A stretch of 64,000 nucleotides of DNA. It comes from Pedosphaera parvula Ellin514 (GTDB lineage Bacteria; Verrucomicrobiota; Verrucomicrobiia; Limisphaerales; Pedosphaeraceae). The stretch covers positions 1 to 64,000 of the forward strand of contig NZ_ABOX02000038.1 in NCBI RefSeq assembly GCF_000172555.1, written 5' to 3'. Each line of letters starts with the position of its first letter. Within the stretch, counting starts at the first letter, position 1. Positions 51,517 to 60,546 of this stretch are shown here, one piece after another. The translations under genes were made by a program, and so were the position numbers. Below the pieces are notes generated by a model. It worked only from the letters and a program-made list of their open reading frames with translations. It was not told the origin of the DNA and ran no database searches.

Positions 51517-52101
51517 CTACCGGTTCATGCAGAGAATCTTTGGAGCCGTATCATCCAGCGTGAGGATACTCACAGCAGCCGGACTCAATTCAATCCTTTG
51601 AAACAGATCCAGCGGAACTCCTAAGTAATAGGCCAGGACGGAGCGAATTGGATCGCCATGGCCGAACAGGGCGATCGTGCCGTTTGGATATTCGGCGTGC
51701 AGTAGTTGAACTGCTCCCACCATTCTGGCCTGCACTTCAATCATCATTTCCCCGTTGGGAACGCGTTGTCCGCTGCGAAAGGAATTCCAAAGTCCCCATT
51801 TTGGCACGGTATTCAATTGCTCCAATGTTTGCCGGCTCCAATCGCCAAAATCCACTTCCAAAAGCGCGTCGGAAATTTCCACGTCGAGATTCAGCTTTCG
51901 GGCCAGGGGCATCGCGGTCTCAACAGATCGCTCCAGCGGACTGCTGATGATCAGTTGAATCGGTTCTTTAGCCAGGTGTGTGGCCAAAGATTCCGCCTGC
52001 CTGCGCCCTTCCGCATTTAAACCGATGCCTGGTGTTCGTCCCGGAATCGAAACACCAATGGTGTCATTAGCTGCGTGACGAATCAGGTACAGCGTTGTCA
52101 T
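51517..52101 (-). CDS. histidine phosphatase family protein (phosphoglycerate mutase-like)
   Basis: 194 residues. The catalytic LYLIRHAANDTIG contains the R-H-A motif in place of R-H-G; LIISSPLERSVETAMPLARK has the conserved Arg, LLEVDFGDWSRQTLEQLNTV carries the acid Glu, and ALFGHGDPIRSVLAYYLGVP supplies the second His (GHGDPIR). The family includes alpha-ribazole phosphatase and broad phosphatases acting on sugar phosphates or nucleotides. R-H-A is common in active members. Substrate unknown. No operon partners. Confidence 0.87.
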   Translation of the reverse strand: MTTLYLIRHAANDTIGVSIPGRTPGIGLNAEGRRQAESLATHLAKEPIQLIISSPLERSVETAMPLARKLNLDVEISDALLEVDFGDWSRQTLEQLNTVPKWGLWNSFRSGQRVPNGEMMIEVQARMVGAVQLLHAEYPNGTIALFGHGDPIRSVLAYYLGVPLDLFQRIELSPAAVSILTLDDTAPKILCMNR

Positions 52102-52590
52102 CGACCAAGGATGAACCGGAAGTCAGTTTTGTGCAACGATGAGGAACCTGGCTTTTGAACCACGCTGTCCCCCGCTTGCGCTGCCGGTTGCGTAAGAGCT
52201 CACAGCATTTTGTATTCTTAATCATACTGTCATCTCCGATCCTAAACCGTCCATACCAACCGACTGTAGCAGCACTGAAACATCTTTACGTAGCCAGCCA
52301 CCCGGTTGATTCAATCAACGCGGAGCTGGCTTTCCCCTCTCGGGCATCTTTAATGAGTTCCACTCCAACAAACCGGGACAAATCACGATTCATGGTTCCA
52401 ACGATTGTGACCAAAGTCTTCTGCTTGCGATTTCAATAAATCTTCGCATCCACAAGGCTTCAAATATAATTACACATAGCCCCCGCTCCAGTGGGGTAAT
52501 TACATGCTTTTCCCATTTGTGAAACCTTACCATCGTCAATATCGCTTAACAGATTCGTTCATCATATAAGTCGCTTACTCCCTGATCAAC
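52102..52590. other. intergenic region with no convincing gene
   Basis: 489 bp between the divergent phosphatase and ABC transporter genes. An open frame of 94 codons at 52155-52439 lacks family resemblance, a good ribosome binding site and a plausible signal or domain. The AT-rich tail near 52440-52590 may hold the transporter promoter. No repeat, hairpin or RNA gene is recognised. Confidence 0.35.
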
Positions 52591-54570
52591 ATGAGCATCA
52601 TCATGGGGTTCTCAAATGAATTGGTTATTCAAAAGAAATGTACCCGGTTGCTTTTTGATATTTATCGGAAGAGTTTACAGAATCTGCGACGGCAAATCGC
52701 CGAGGCTGGTTCCAGCCTTACCTTCGCAGCAGGCACACCGCTTCCAAAATGGATCGAGTGCGGAGTATCGAATTGTTGCTCATTTGTGAATACCGAAGAA
52801 CAAAAACCCAAACAGCCCAGAAAACGCGGCCGGATGCGCCGAGCGCTGAAGCTGGCATTTCCTTATCGCAGGACAATTGTTGGCATTTTTCTGCTGACCT
52901 TGCTGCTCGCGGCCATAAACGCCATCGAGCCGCTCATTTTGAAGTACGTGTTTGACGACCTTGCCACACATCGGGTCATGCGCACGTTAATGGTTGGCAT
53001 AGCCCTGTTAATCGGTTTGGGAATCGTCCGTGAGGTGGCGAATGGCATTTCAAATTGGCTGACGTGGCATGCCCGGCTGGGAGTTCATTACACCTTGTTG
53101 GAGTCCACTGTCGAGCGTTTGCACCGGATGCCTCTCAGCTTTCATCGGCAGGAGGGTGTGGGCGCCATCATGACCAAACTCGATCGCAGCATCCAGGGAT
53201 TGATCGGCGCCATAAGCCAGATTCTTTTCAATGTATTTCCGGCCATACTCTACATGATTATTGCCATCACCATCATGTTTTTTCTGAACTGGAAGCTGAC
53301 CATTTTAGTGATTGCCTTCCTGCCCCTGCCCGCTGCCATCGCAGCCCTGGCCGGCCCGGAACAAAATCGACGGGAACGAACGCTCCTGGATAAATGGTCG
53401 CAAATTTATTCCCGTTTCAATGAAGTTCTATCGGGAATCATCACCGTGCGCAGTTTTTCGATGGAGGATGCCGAAAAGAAACGCTTTCTATCAAATGTTC
53501 AGGAAGCCAACCAGGTGGTGATCCGGGGCGTGGGTATCGATTCCGGGGTTGGAGCTGCCACCAATCTGGTCGTCGCGGCCGCGCGCATTGCTGCCATCGC
53601 CTTTGGGGGAGTGCTCATCGTTCAAGGCAAATTAAGCCTGGGCACGTTGGTTGCTTTTTTGGGATACGTGGGCGGGCTCTTCGGTCCGGTACAAGGCCTG
53701 ACGAACATTTATCAAACCATCCAAAAGGCCTACGTGTCGATCGACGAAATCTTCTCCATCCTTGACGAACAGGAACATTTGGGCGATGCCCCGGATGCCC
53801 ATGAAATCCGACAGGTGGACGGAGAAGTCATATTCAAGGATCTGACGTTTCGTTATGAAGAAGCGAACACACCCCTTTTGCGGGGAATTGATCTTCGGGT
53901 CAATCCAGGAGAAACGCTCGCAATTGTCGGCCCAAGTGGCTCCGGCAAGACCACTTTAATGGCCTTGTTGATGCGATTCTATGATCCCGATGAAGGTGGC
54001 ATTTACCTGGACGGCAAAGATTTGCGGCAACTCAAGCAACGATCCCTCCGCAGAAACATTGGCACGGTATTGCAGGATCCACTCCTTTTTAACGACACGG
54101 TTCGAAACAACATCGCCTATGGCCGGCCGGAGGCTACAGTGGCGGAAATTGAAGCCGCTGCCCGCGCAGCCAACGCGCACGACTTTGTCTCACACCTGCC
54201 GGAAGGCTATGAAACCATGGCTGGAGAGCGCGGCAGTCGATTCTCCGTAGGCGAGCGACAAAGAATCACCATTGCGCGCGCGCTGCTGAAGAACCCGCCG
54301 ATTTTGGTACTGGATGAAGCAACGGCTTCACTGGATGCGGAATCCGAAGCCCTGGTTCAAGAGGCATTGGAAAAGCTGATGAAAAACCGCACCACCTTTG
54401 TGATCGCCCATCGCCTTTCAACGGTTGTAAATGCCCATCGCATTATCGTTCTTAAAAATGGATCGGTTGCAGAATTGGGAACCCATCCTGAATTGATGCG
54501 CCTTGGCGGCTATTATGCGAAGCTGGTGGAACGGCAGACCAGCGGCCTCATTCGCAATGAAGGTGAATAG
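52591..54570 (+). CDS. ABC transporter, fused permease and ATPase (MsbA-like exporter)
   Basis: 659 residues from the first ATG; the first 65 or so look non-family, so the GTG at 52786 is an equally likely start. Six membrane helices span about 95-375 (RTIVGIFLLTLLLAAINAIE and following). The ATPase domain has Walker A IVGPSGSGKTTLM, Q-loop LQDPLLFNDTV, signature FSVGERQRITIARALLK (S-x-G-E-R-Q in place of LSGGQ), Walker B ILVLDEATASLD and the H-loop VIAHRLSTV. It works as a homodimer and exports lipids or drugs; the substrate cannot be named. It stands alone. Confidence 0.9.
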   Translation: MSIIMGFSNELVIQKKCTRLLFDIYRKSLQNLRRQIAEAGSSLTFAAGTPLPKWIECGVSNCCSFVNTEEQKPKQPRKRGRMRRALKLAFPYRRTIVGIFLLTLLLAAINAIEPLILKYVFDDLATHRVMRTLMVGIALLIGLGIVREVANGISNWLTWHARLGVHYTLLESTVERLHRMPLSFHRQEGVGAIMTKLDRSIQGLIGAISQILFNVFPAILYMIIAITIMFFLNWKLTILVIAFLPLPAAIAALAGPEQNRRERTLLDKWSQIYSRFNEVLSGIITVRSFSMEDAEKKRFLSNVQEANQVVIRGVGIDSGVGAATNLVVAAARIAAIAFGGVLIVQGKLSLGTLVAFLGYVGGLFGPVQGLTNIYQTIQKAYVSIDEIFSILDEQEHLGDAPDAHEIRQVDGEVIFKDLTFRYEEANTPLLRGIDLRVNPGETLAIVGPSGSGKTTLMALLMRFYDPDEGGIYLDGKDLRQLKQRSLRRNIGTVLQDPLLFNDTVRNNIAYGRPEATVAEIEAAARAANAHDFVSHLPEGYETMAGERGSRFSVGERQRITIARALLKNPPILVLDEATASLDAESEALVQEALEKLMKNRTTFVIAHRLSTVVNAHRIIVLKNGSVAELGTHPELMRLGGYYAKLVERQTSGLIRNEGE

Positions 54571-54649
54571 CGCGCAACCATTGATAAGGGAAATCCCCCA
54601 TTGCCTTTCCCGGCTGGCAATAGACGGTTGCATTAGGAGACTAATTTAA

Positions 54650-55141
54650 ATGAAAAGATTAACCAAGACTCGTTCGCGCAGCACAGGCACCGAACTAAAA
54701 AGCCCTCGCTCGAAGCGACAGGGCATTGCGTCTGTGCGTGGTGGTGCTTCCCGTCGCTCACCGGCAACCGCGAAACGTGGAAGCGAACAAGGCTCTGAGG
54801 AAGCCCGGGAAATCCCACGCGCGCAGTGGAGTCGTTTTTTCGATACCTTCAGCAAAAATCACGATGGCTGGATGACCAGGGTGGAAGTGGTATCGAAAGG
54901 GAGAAGAGGAGCCCTGGAAGCCCGGGATTTGCCTTTGCAGGGAATTGCCGTCGACCTAAAGGGCAGCAGTCCGGATACCACCTTCATCATCCTGGATATG
55001 CGTCCCAACGTACACCTGACTCATAGCGTTCCACGAACCAAACAAGTCACTTTCAACGAGAGAAAGCAGCAATTGCAGATTTCCGCAGCCAATGGCGACA
55101 AGGCGATTGCGAATTTTAAAGCGCCCAGGAAAAAACGTTAA
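54650..55141 (+). CDS. DUF5335 family protein (copy 2)
   Basis: 163 residues; TAGGAG lies 9 nt upstream of the ATG. A basic, disordered N-terminus of about 55 residues (KRLTKTRSRSTGTELKSPRS) precedes the DUF5335 domain: RAQWSRFFDTFSKNHDGWMT, VEVVSKGRRGALEARDLPLQ, GIAVDLKGSSPDTTFIILDM and LQISAANGDKAIANFKAP. This matches the family better than copy 1 at 11901-12269, with the WxxFFxxFSxxxxGWxxxVEV start. The extra basic tail is unusual. Function unknown. Confidence 0.75.
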   Translation: MKRLTKTRSRSTGTELKSPRSKRQGIASVRGGASRRSPATAKRGSEQGSEEAREIPRAQWSRFFDTFSKNHDGWMTRVEVVSKGRRGALEARDLPLQGIAVDLKGSSPDTTFIILDMRPNVHLTHSVPRTKQVTFNERKQQLQISAANGDKAIANFKAPRKKR

Positions 55142-55280
55142 ATCTATTTCCAAAAAGGCAAAGCAGATTTGACAGTTTCCGCTTCACTGTTTCCGGGTGA
55201 TTTTCCCTCCTCCTTTGGAGACTTGAGCGGGTCAGGTTCGGGTTTGGGTGTAGCAGGTGAATCAACCTCAAGGTGATACC

Positions 55281-56777
55281 TTATAAATTCCTTTTAAGGT
55301 TCTCCAACACCTTGGCCAATCGTGTCACAGCAGCTTTAGTGGCGGCTGGATTTACCGTGGCAAACCCCAGCATCAGGCCATTGGGAACGCGCCTGCCGAC
55401 TCCGAAGCTTGATAATGACATTACTTCGATCTCCGCAGCCGAGGCAGCAGCCGTTGCCTGACGATCCGAAATCCCGCACTCAAACCAGCCATTGGTATGC
55501 AATCCCGCCGGCAGATCATCCACACGCAGGAGTCCTTGAAGTTCAGACCTTGCTGCATCGATCAGGGCGAGTCGACGTTCAGCGTAAATTTCGCGCATGC
55601 GGCGGATGTGTTGTCCAAAATATCCTTCCACCATGAAATCACAAACGACCGCCTGATCGAGCACAGGAGGATAACGATCCACAATCGACCTGGCCGCAAC
55701 AAATGGTTCCACCAAACGGGGAGGCAAAACCAGGTATCCAAGCCTAAGCGAAGGAAAAAGCATTTTGTTAAAGCTGCCGGCGTAAATCACTGAACCACTC
55801 TGGTCCAATCCTTGCAGCGCCGGAAAAGGCCGCCCGGAATACCGGTATTCACTGTCGTAATCATCTTCGAATATCCAGGCTCGAGCCTCATTGGCCCAAT
55901 TCAGCAAGGCCAACCGCCGTTCCAGAGACAGGACCACGCCCAGAGGAAATTGATGTGCTGGTGTTACATAAGCCAGCCGTGCCTGGGGGCATGAGTTTAC
56001 CCCTGTTCTTACGTTTAAACCATTTTTGTCTACCGGTATTGGTACCATTTCGCCGCCTGCAGCCCGGAGTGCAGCACTCGCACCAATGTAGCCAGGATTT
56101 TCCATCCAGACTGCATCTCCCGGGTCCAGAACCAGCCGCGCAACGATATCAAGAGCTTGTTGAATCCCGGAAACAATCACCACTTGTTCTTGCGAACATT
56201 TTACGCCCCGCATCGAGCCGAGATAACCAGCCAGTGCCTCACGAAGAGGCCGATAGCCTGCCGGTTCACCGCCGGCCAGCAGAATGCGGGAGGATTGCCG
56301 GCTTCTGCGCGCCACCATCCGGCTCCAGAGATGAAGCGGAAAAACATCGAGAGCGGGATGATAGGCGCGAAATGCCCGACCGGCGTGGGTGACGGGTTTA
56401 ATGGCAAGTGACGTTGAACTTATGCGCTCACCCCGGCTGGACAACGTGGCGCGGGAATGCGCGGTGCGTTTGGAAATGCCTGCCATCCCCCGCGCCTGGA
56501 GCAGGCCGTCCGGAATATCCTTGGCCACGTAGGTGCCGGAACCGATTTGTCCCTCCAAATATCCCTCGTCGCGCAATTGCTCAAACGCGGTGGTTACAGT
56601 GCCGCGAGAAATTTGATACTGCCGTGCAAGCTGGCGGGTAGAAGGCAGTCGCGCGCCAGGTTTCAGCCGGCGATCCAGGATGGCAGCGCGCAGTTCCCGA
56701 TGCAGCCATTGATTCAATTCAAGGTCTGCGGGCGGTGAAGCGAGTAATAATCCAACGGATGATTCATTTTTAGCCAT
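55281..56777 (-). CDS. MocR/PdxR family regulator (GntR HTH plus aminotransferase-like domain)
   Basis: 498 residues. A GntR winged helix at about 20-90 (RELRAAILDRRLKPGARLPS, TRQLARQYQISRGTVTTAFE) is joined to a class I aminotransferase domain: HQFPLGVVLSLERRLALLNW, ARAWIFEDDYDSEYRYSGRP with the PLP-stacking and cofactor Asp/Tyr pair, and SVIYAGSFNKMLFPSLRLGY with the cofactor-binding Lys. MocR regulators sense amino acids or PLP compounds. It is divergent from the AhpD-cupin-DoxX operon, with 116 bp between start codons, which suggests it controls them. Confidence 0.93.
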   Translation of the reverse strand: MAKNESSVGLLLASPPADLELNQWLHRELRAAILDRRLKPGARLPSTRQLARQYQISRGTVTTAFEQLRDEGYLEGQIGSGTYVAKDIPDGLLQARGMAGISKRTAHSRATLSSRGERISSTSLAIKPVTHAGRAFRAYHPALDVFPLHLWSRMVARRSRQSSRILLAGGEPAGYRPLREALAGYLGSMRGVKCSQEQVVIVSGIQQALDIVARLVLDPGDAVWMENPGYIGASAALRAAGGEMVPIPVDKNGLNVRTGVNSCPQARLAYVTPAHQFPLGVVLSLERRLALLNWANEARAWIFEDDYDSEYRYSGRPFPALQGLDQSGSVIYAGSFNKMLFPSLRLGYLVLPPRLVEPFVAARSIVDRYPPVLDQAVVCDFMVEGYFGQHIRRMREIYAERRLALIDAARSELQGLLRVDDLPAGLHTNGWFECGISDRQATAAASAAEIEVMSLSSFGVGRRVPNGLMLGFATVNPAATKAAVTRLAKVLENLKRNL

Positions 56778-56893
56778 GCGAATCGTTGCTTAAAGTGGTC
56801 CAGTGTATATCTTGTAAATGGCTCTTCCAGTTAAGCCACATTAATCTACTTTTATGCTGTCGAACAATTAAATTACAAGCTGACTAATATCAA
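56778..56893. promoter_or_regulatory. divergent control region of the MocR gene and the AhpD-cupin-DoxX operon
   Basis: 116 bp. Direct repeat-like units AAGTGGTCCAGT (56793-56804) and AATGGCTCTTCCAGT (56817-56831) lie about 24 bp apart, which resembles the spaced half-sites described for MocR regulators. TGGCT and AGCCA (56819-56823 and 56834-56838) also pair. The AT-rich stretch 56839-56893 may hold the operon promoter. Inference only. Confidence 0.4.
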
Positions 56894-57370
56894 ATGAAAC
56901 CCAGACTTGATTATACCAAAGCCTCTCCAGGTGCTTACAAGGCCATGGCGGGGCTGGAACATTATGTACGCCATTCTGGTTTGGAACCTTCGCTGCTGGA
57001 ATTAATCAAATTGAGGGCTTCCCAGATTAATGGCTGCGCTTTTTGCATCGATATGCATACCAAGGACGCACGAGCACACGGAGAGACCGAGCAACGACTT
57101 TATCTCCTGGATGCCTGGCGGGAAGCCCCGTTCTATTCCGAACGTGAGCGCGCCGCCCTAGCTTGGACTGAAGCCGTGACGCTCGTCAGCGAATCGCACG
57201 TGCCAGACTCAATTTATGAGCAAGCGCGTGCACAGTTCAGCGAGGAGGAAATGATAAATCTGACCATGGCCGTTGTCGCCATCAACGGATGGAATCGTAT
57301 ATCCATAGCTTTCCGCGCAGTTCCCGGCGCTTATCAACCCGCCGCAGCATCCAAAACACCTAATTCATGA
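56894..57370 (+). CDS. carboxymuconolactone decarboxylase/AhpD family protein
   Basis: 158 residues. The AhpD-like motif is INGCAFCIDMHTKDARAHGE: C-x-x-C spaced by AF, with His two residues beyond Asp-Met. LLELIKLRASQ precedes it and MAVVAINGWNRISIAF follows. The CxxC-H set gives a peroxidase/disulphide-reductase site in AhpD; many relatives are of unknown substrate. Start of a three-gene operon with cupin and DoxX; its stop overlaps the cupin start by 4 bp. Likely role in oxidative or organic peroxide stress, controlled by the divergent MocR gene. Confidence 0.9.
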   Translation: MKPRLDYTKASPGAYKAMAGLEHYVRHSGLEPSLLELIKLRASQINGCAFCIDMHTKDARAHGETEQRLYLLDAWREAPFYSERERAALAWTEAVTLVSESHVPDSIYEQARAQFSEEEMINLTMAVVAINGWNRISIAFRAVPGAYQPAAASKTPNS

Positions 57371-57825
57371 AATCCAGAAGAGACAGCTTGAAGGCTATTA
57401 CGTGCATCATCGGAGCATCAGCACTGATTCCAAACCGGTTATTGGCTCATGAAGAAATCATTACGAAGCCAGCTGCTGGTGATCACGCGACGCCTGCCAT
57501 AAAAAAACTGATGCAGCAAACGATAGGAAATCTTGAGGCAGCGGAAGTAACTATTGTCACTGTGAATTATCCGCCCGGCGGAAGCTCCAGTCCTCACCGG
57601 CATTCCGGTCCGGTGTTTGGCTACATTCTTGAAGGCGCGGTGATTTCGCAGTTGAAGGGAACCCCGGAGAAGACCTACACCAAGGGAGAGATGTTTTATG
57701 AGCCGGCCGGAGCGGTGCATTTGGTTTCACGGAATGCCAGCGATTCGAAGCCGGCAAGCCTGCTGGCTTTCTTGGTTGCCAAACAAGGAGCGCCGGTCAA
57801 ATTACCCGCCGAAGAGGAGAAATGA
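57367..57825 (+). CDS. cupin domain protein, exported
   Basis: 152 residues. An N-terminal RRDSLKAITCIIGASALIPN could act as a Tat or Sec signal, followed by a linker. The cupin barrel carries PPGGSSSPHRHSGPVFGYILEG (first motif with two His and the Glu at the end) and EMFYEPAGAVHLVSRNAS (second motif with the last His). It starts inside the AhpD stop and overlaps the DoxX start by 4 bp. Cupins of this type often bind iron or manganese and degrade or sense small molecules. Substrate unknown; operon position suggests a link to redox stress. Confidence 0.85.
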   Translation: MKSRRDSLKAITCIIGASALIPNRLLAHEEIITKPAAGDHATPAIKKLMQQTIGNLEAAEVTIVTVNYPPGGSSSPHRHSGPVFGYILEGAVISQLKGTPEKTYTKGEMFYEPAGAVHLVSRNASDSKPASLLAFLVAKQGAPVKLPAEEEK

Positions 57826-58331
57826 AGATGAAGCCCGGCATTACCAAAGACCTCAGCAGTCTATTTTTGCGCCTTGCACTGGGCATGGCATTCTTAAGCG
57901 CAGTGGCAGACCGTTTTGGAATGTGGGGGTCATTTAGTCAGCCAAATGTCGGTTGGGGTGACTGGGAACATTTTGTAAAATACACGGAAAAATTGAATTG
58001 GTTTGCTCCTCACAGCCTGATTTCCATTCTGGCCTGGGTGGCGACCATCCTGGAAATCGTGCTGGGGATCACCTTGATTTTGGGATTGTTTACACGAACG
58101 TCAGCCATTGCGAGCGGAGCACTCCTGACACTCTTCGCGGTAACGATTACCATCGCGCTCGGAATCAAGGCCCCGTTCAACTATTCAGTATTCACGGCAG
58201 CGGCGGGCTCATTTCTACTGGCGACGATCGATCGCTACCGTTGGAGTTTGGAGGGGGCGCTTCGTACTGGATTGAAGTCGAATGCGGTCGCAACCATTGA
58301 AGTGTCCGCGCCAGATTGCTCCAAGCGTTGA
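57822..58331 (+). CDS. DoxX family membrane protein
   Basis: 169 residues with four hydrophobic helices: LFLRLALGMAFLSAVADRFG, SLISILAWVATILEIVLGIT, AIASGALLTLFAVTITIALG and VFTAAAGSFLLATIDRY. Family features include the first-helix R/G pattern and E-I-V-L-G in helix 2 (LEIVLGITLILGLFTRTSA). DoxX relatives are linked to oxidoreductase complexes and redox homeostasis. Third gene of the operon after AhpD and cupin, overlapping the cupin stop by 4 bp. Confidence 0.87.
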   Translation: MKMKPGITKDLSSLFLRLALGMAFLSAVADRFGMWGSFSQPNVGWGDWEHFVKYTEKLNWFAPHSLISILAWVATILEIVLGITLILGLFTRTSAIASGALLTLFAVTITIALGIKAPFNYSVFTAAAGSFLLATIDRYRWSLEGALRTGLKSNAVATIEVSAPDCSKR

Positions 58332-58403
58332 GAAGCTGGACGAGTCTGCCTTGAATGAATTCCTCTATTCACTTCGCGGGCATTGCGTTAAGTTCGTGGC
58401 AGC

Positions 58404-59936
58404 ATGGCAGACATTGTTTTAGCCACACTTAACGCGAAATATATCCACGCCGCCTTCGGCTTGCGATACCTGATGGCCAATCTGGGTGAACTTCAGAGTC
58501 GCGCTGCTTTGCTCGAGTTCGACATCAATCAGCGTCCCATTGAAATCGTGGAAGCTCTGCTCGCCGAAAACCCGAAAATTATCGGGCTTGGAGTTTACAT
58601 TTGGAATGTAGTTCCCACCACGGAAGTTGTTTCCGCGTTGAAACGCATTCGTCCTGATATCACCATTGTTCTTGGTGGACCAGAGGTGAGTTTCGAAGTC
58701 GATCGCCAGCAAATCATTAATCAGGCGGACTTTGTTATTACCGGCGAAGCCGATCTGAAATTTGCCGAGCTCTGCCGGACTTTGATTTCTGGTGGCAAGC
58801 CCGCTGGCAAAATTATTCCTGCCGAGCTTCCAGCACTCGAGCAACTCGCCCTGCCGTATCATTTATACAACGAACGCGACGTCGCCCACCGCATCATCTA
58901 TGTGGAAGCCTCGCGCGGGTGCCCGTTCACTTGCGAGTTCTGCCTTTCGTCTTTGGATGTGCCCGTACGGCAATTCCCTCTACCAGTGCTGCTGCAAAAC
59001 CTGGAGGAATTGCTCAGTCGCGGAGTGCAACAATTCAAGTTTGTGGATCGCACTTTCAACCTGAACCTGAATACGAGCAAGGCGCTGCTGCAATTTTTCC
59101 TCGACCGCTTTCGACCGGGATTATTCGTTCATTTTGAAATGATTCCTGACCGACTGCCCGAGGCCTTGCGTGAGGTCATCGCCAAGTTTCCTCCGGGTGC
59201 GCTTCAATTCGAAGTCGGCATTCAGACTTTCAATCCTGAAGTATCGAAGTTGATCAGCCGTCGGCAGGATTATGAACGGCTCGCTGACAATTTTCGTTTT
59301 TTACGGGAGCACACTGGCGTTCACATTCACGCGGATCTGATTGTTGGTTTGCCCGGCGAAACCGTGGAAAGCTTTGGTGAAGGTTTTGATCGCTTGGTTG
59401 CTTTGAAACCGCAGGAGATCCAGGTTGGCATCCTCAAGCGGCTGCGCGGCACACCGATTGTCAGGCACGATGCTGAATGGAGCATGACCTATGGCGAACA
59501 TCCGCCTTATGAGATTTTGCAAACGAAGCTCATCGACTTTGCAGCGATGCAAAAGATGCGCCGGTTTGCGCGGTTTTGGGATTTGATTGGCAATAGCGGC
59601 AACTTCATCGCAACCACACCGCTTATCTGGTGGGAAGGCTCCCCCTTCAAAGAGTTCATGCGCCTTTGCGACTGGATTTATGAACACCTGGGTCGCAAGC
59701 ATAGCATCCCGTTGGCCGATTTAGGGGAGCAAATCTTCAGCTTTCTGACGGAGCAAAAGGCTCTTCCGGCAAGCACTGTCTCCGAAGCGCTTTTGGCGGA
59801 CTACCAGCGAGGCGGACGCAGTGATATTCCTATTTTCCTACGCACACACTTTCCCGAAACTAGTCCTTCGCGGCGTGACCGGTTGCGATCGCTGGCCCCG
59901 AAGCGGCAAGGTCGTCATTTGCAACAGACTAATTAA
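58404..59936 (+). CDS. B12-binding domain radical SAM protein (DUF4080 type)
   Basis: 510 residues. N-terminal cobalamin-binding-like Rossmann domain (about 1-135: [61 protein letters not shown]). The radical SAM core starts with [18 protein letters not shown], giving the C-x3-C-x2-C cluster ligands. [20 protein letters not shown] and [16 protein letters not shown] follow, and the C-terminal 130 residues match the DUF4080-type tail. No function is established for this group. No operon partner; it is 72 bp after DoxX. Confidence 0.9.
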   Translation: MADIVLATLNAKYIHAAFGLRYLMANLGELQSRAALLEFDINQRPIEIVEALLAENPKIIGLGVYIWNVVPTTEVVSALKRIRPDITIVLGGPEVSFEVDRQQIINQADFVITGEADLKFAELCRTLISGGKPAGKIIPAELPALEQLALPYHLYNERDVAHRIIYVEASRGCPFTCEFCLSSLDVPVRQFPLPVLLQNLEELLSRGVQQFKFVDRTFNLNLNTSKALLQFFLDRFRPGLFVHFEMIPDRLPEALREVIAKFPPGALQFEVGIQTFNPEVSKLISRRQDYERLADNFRFLREHTGVHIHADLIVGLPGETVESFGEGFDRLVALKPQEIQVGILKRLRGTPIVRHDAEWSMTYGEHPPYEILQTKLIDFAAMQKMRRFARFWDLIGNSGNFIATTPLIWWEGSPFKEFMRLCDWIYEHLGRKHSIPLADLGEQIFSFLTEQKALPASTVSEALLADYQRGGRSDIPIFLRTHFPETSPSRRDRLRSLAPKRQGRHLQQTN

Positions 59937-59977
59937 ACCAAGACTCAATTAAGGACTCGATGAACCTTGTCTGACGA

Positions 59978-60487
59978 ATGAGACCGGAAATTCGATTAAA
60001 GTTTGAGAGTATCCTGAGCTATCCATTTTTTCAAGCTGTTGGAAAGCCATTGCCGCCCTCGATTACGAGTGTGAAGAGCTGGCCAGTGGCTGTAAAAGAA
60101 GGCAATTCACGAAAATGGGAGAATTGTCGCTTGGCTGCAAGAAATGCTCTTCAAGAAGCTGTCCAGCGCAAATCGTGGGAGAGATTACAGGATTGGAACC
60201 CTCTTGCAGATGAGCTTCGGCCACTGATTTTGTCTTTTGTCGACACCATGCTGACTACCGCACCGGTTCCAGAATCATATAGAGAAAAGCTGAGACATGA
60301 GCTTACTTGGGATATTATGTTCATTTGCCTCGAAGAGGAATATAAGGACTTGGTAGAGCCGCTCTTGCACATCCCCCAATTGGATGGATGGTATGCAGCT
60401 GGCCATTTTCCCTGTGGCTGGGATGAAGCTGAATTCCCGGATCATTGGGATGGAATAATCCGTAGCGGGCGGGTGATGGTGTTTTGA
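59978..60487 (+). CDS. hypothetical protein, possible immunity or stress protein
   Basis: 169 residues, mostly helical, cytoplasmic. I do not recognise a domain. It has LILSFVDTMLTTAPVPESYR, KLRHELTWDIMFICLEEEYK and a closing segment IPQLDGWYAAGHFPCGWDEA with the aromatic/Gly cluster LDGWYAAGHFPCGWD, which I have seen in uncharacterised small proteins. It lies 41 bp after the radical SAM gene and 59 bp before the MoxR-type cluster on the same strand. It could belong to that cluster, though there is no evidence beyond position. Confidence 0.6.
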   Translation: MRPEIRLKFESILSYPFFQAVGKPLPPSITSVKSWPVAVKEGNSRKWENCRLAARNALQEAVQRKSWERLQDWNPLADELRPLILSFVDTMLTTAPVPESYREKLRHELTWDIMFICLEEEYKDLVEPLLHIPQLDGWYAAGHFPCGWDEAEFPDHWDGIIRSGRVMVF

Positions 60488-60546
60488 TACAATTTTGGCC
60501 ATTTTCTCACTGACTTTCCGAAAGGAGTGGCATTAAATATCCAGCG

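Noticed and set aside
52155-52439. 94-codon frame in the gap before the ABC transporter
   Set aside because: No ribosome binding site, no domain, and a composition unlike neighbouring genes.
55144-55280. Open minus-strand frame of about 45 codons after the MocR stop (ends SALPFWK)
   Set aside because: Amino acid composition looks coding, but there is no start codon, and the MocR protein already has a normal C-terminus. It could be a gene remnant; not enough evidence to annotate.
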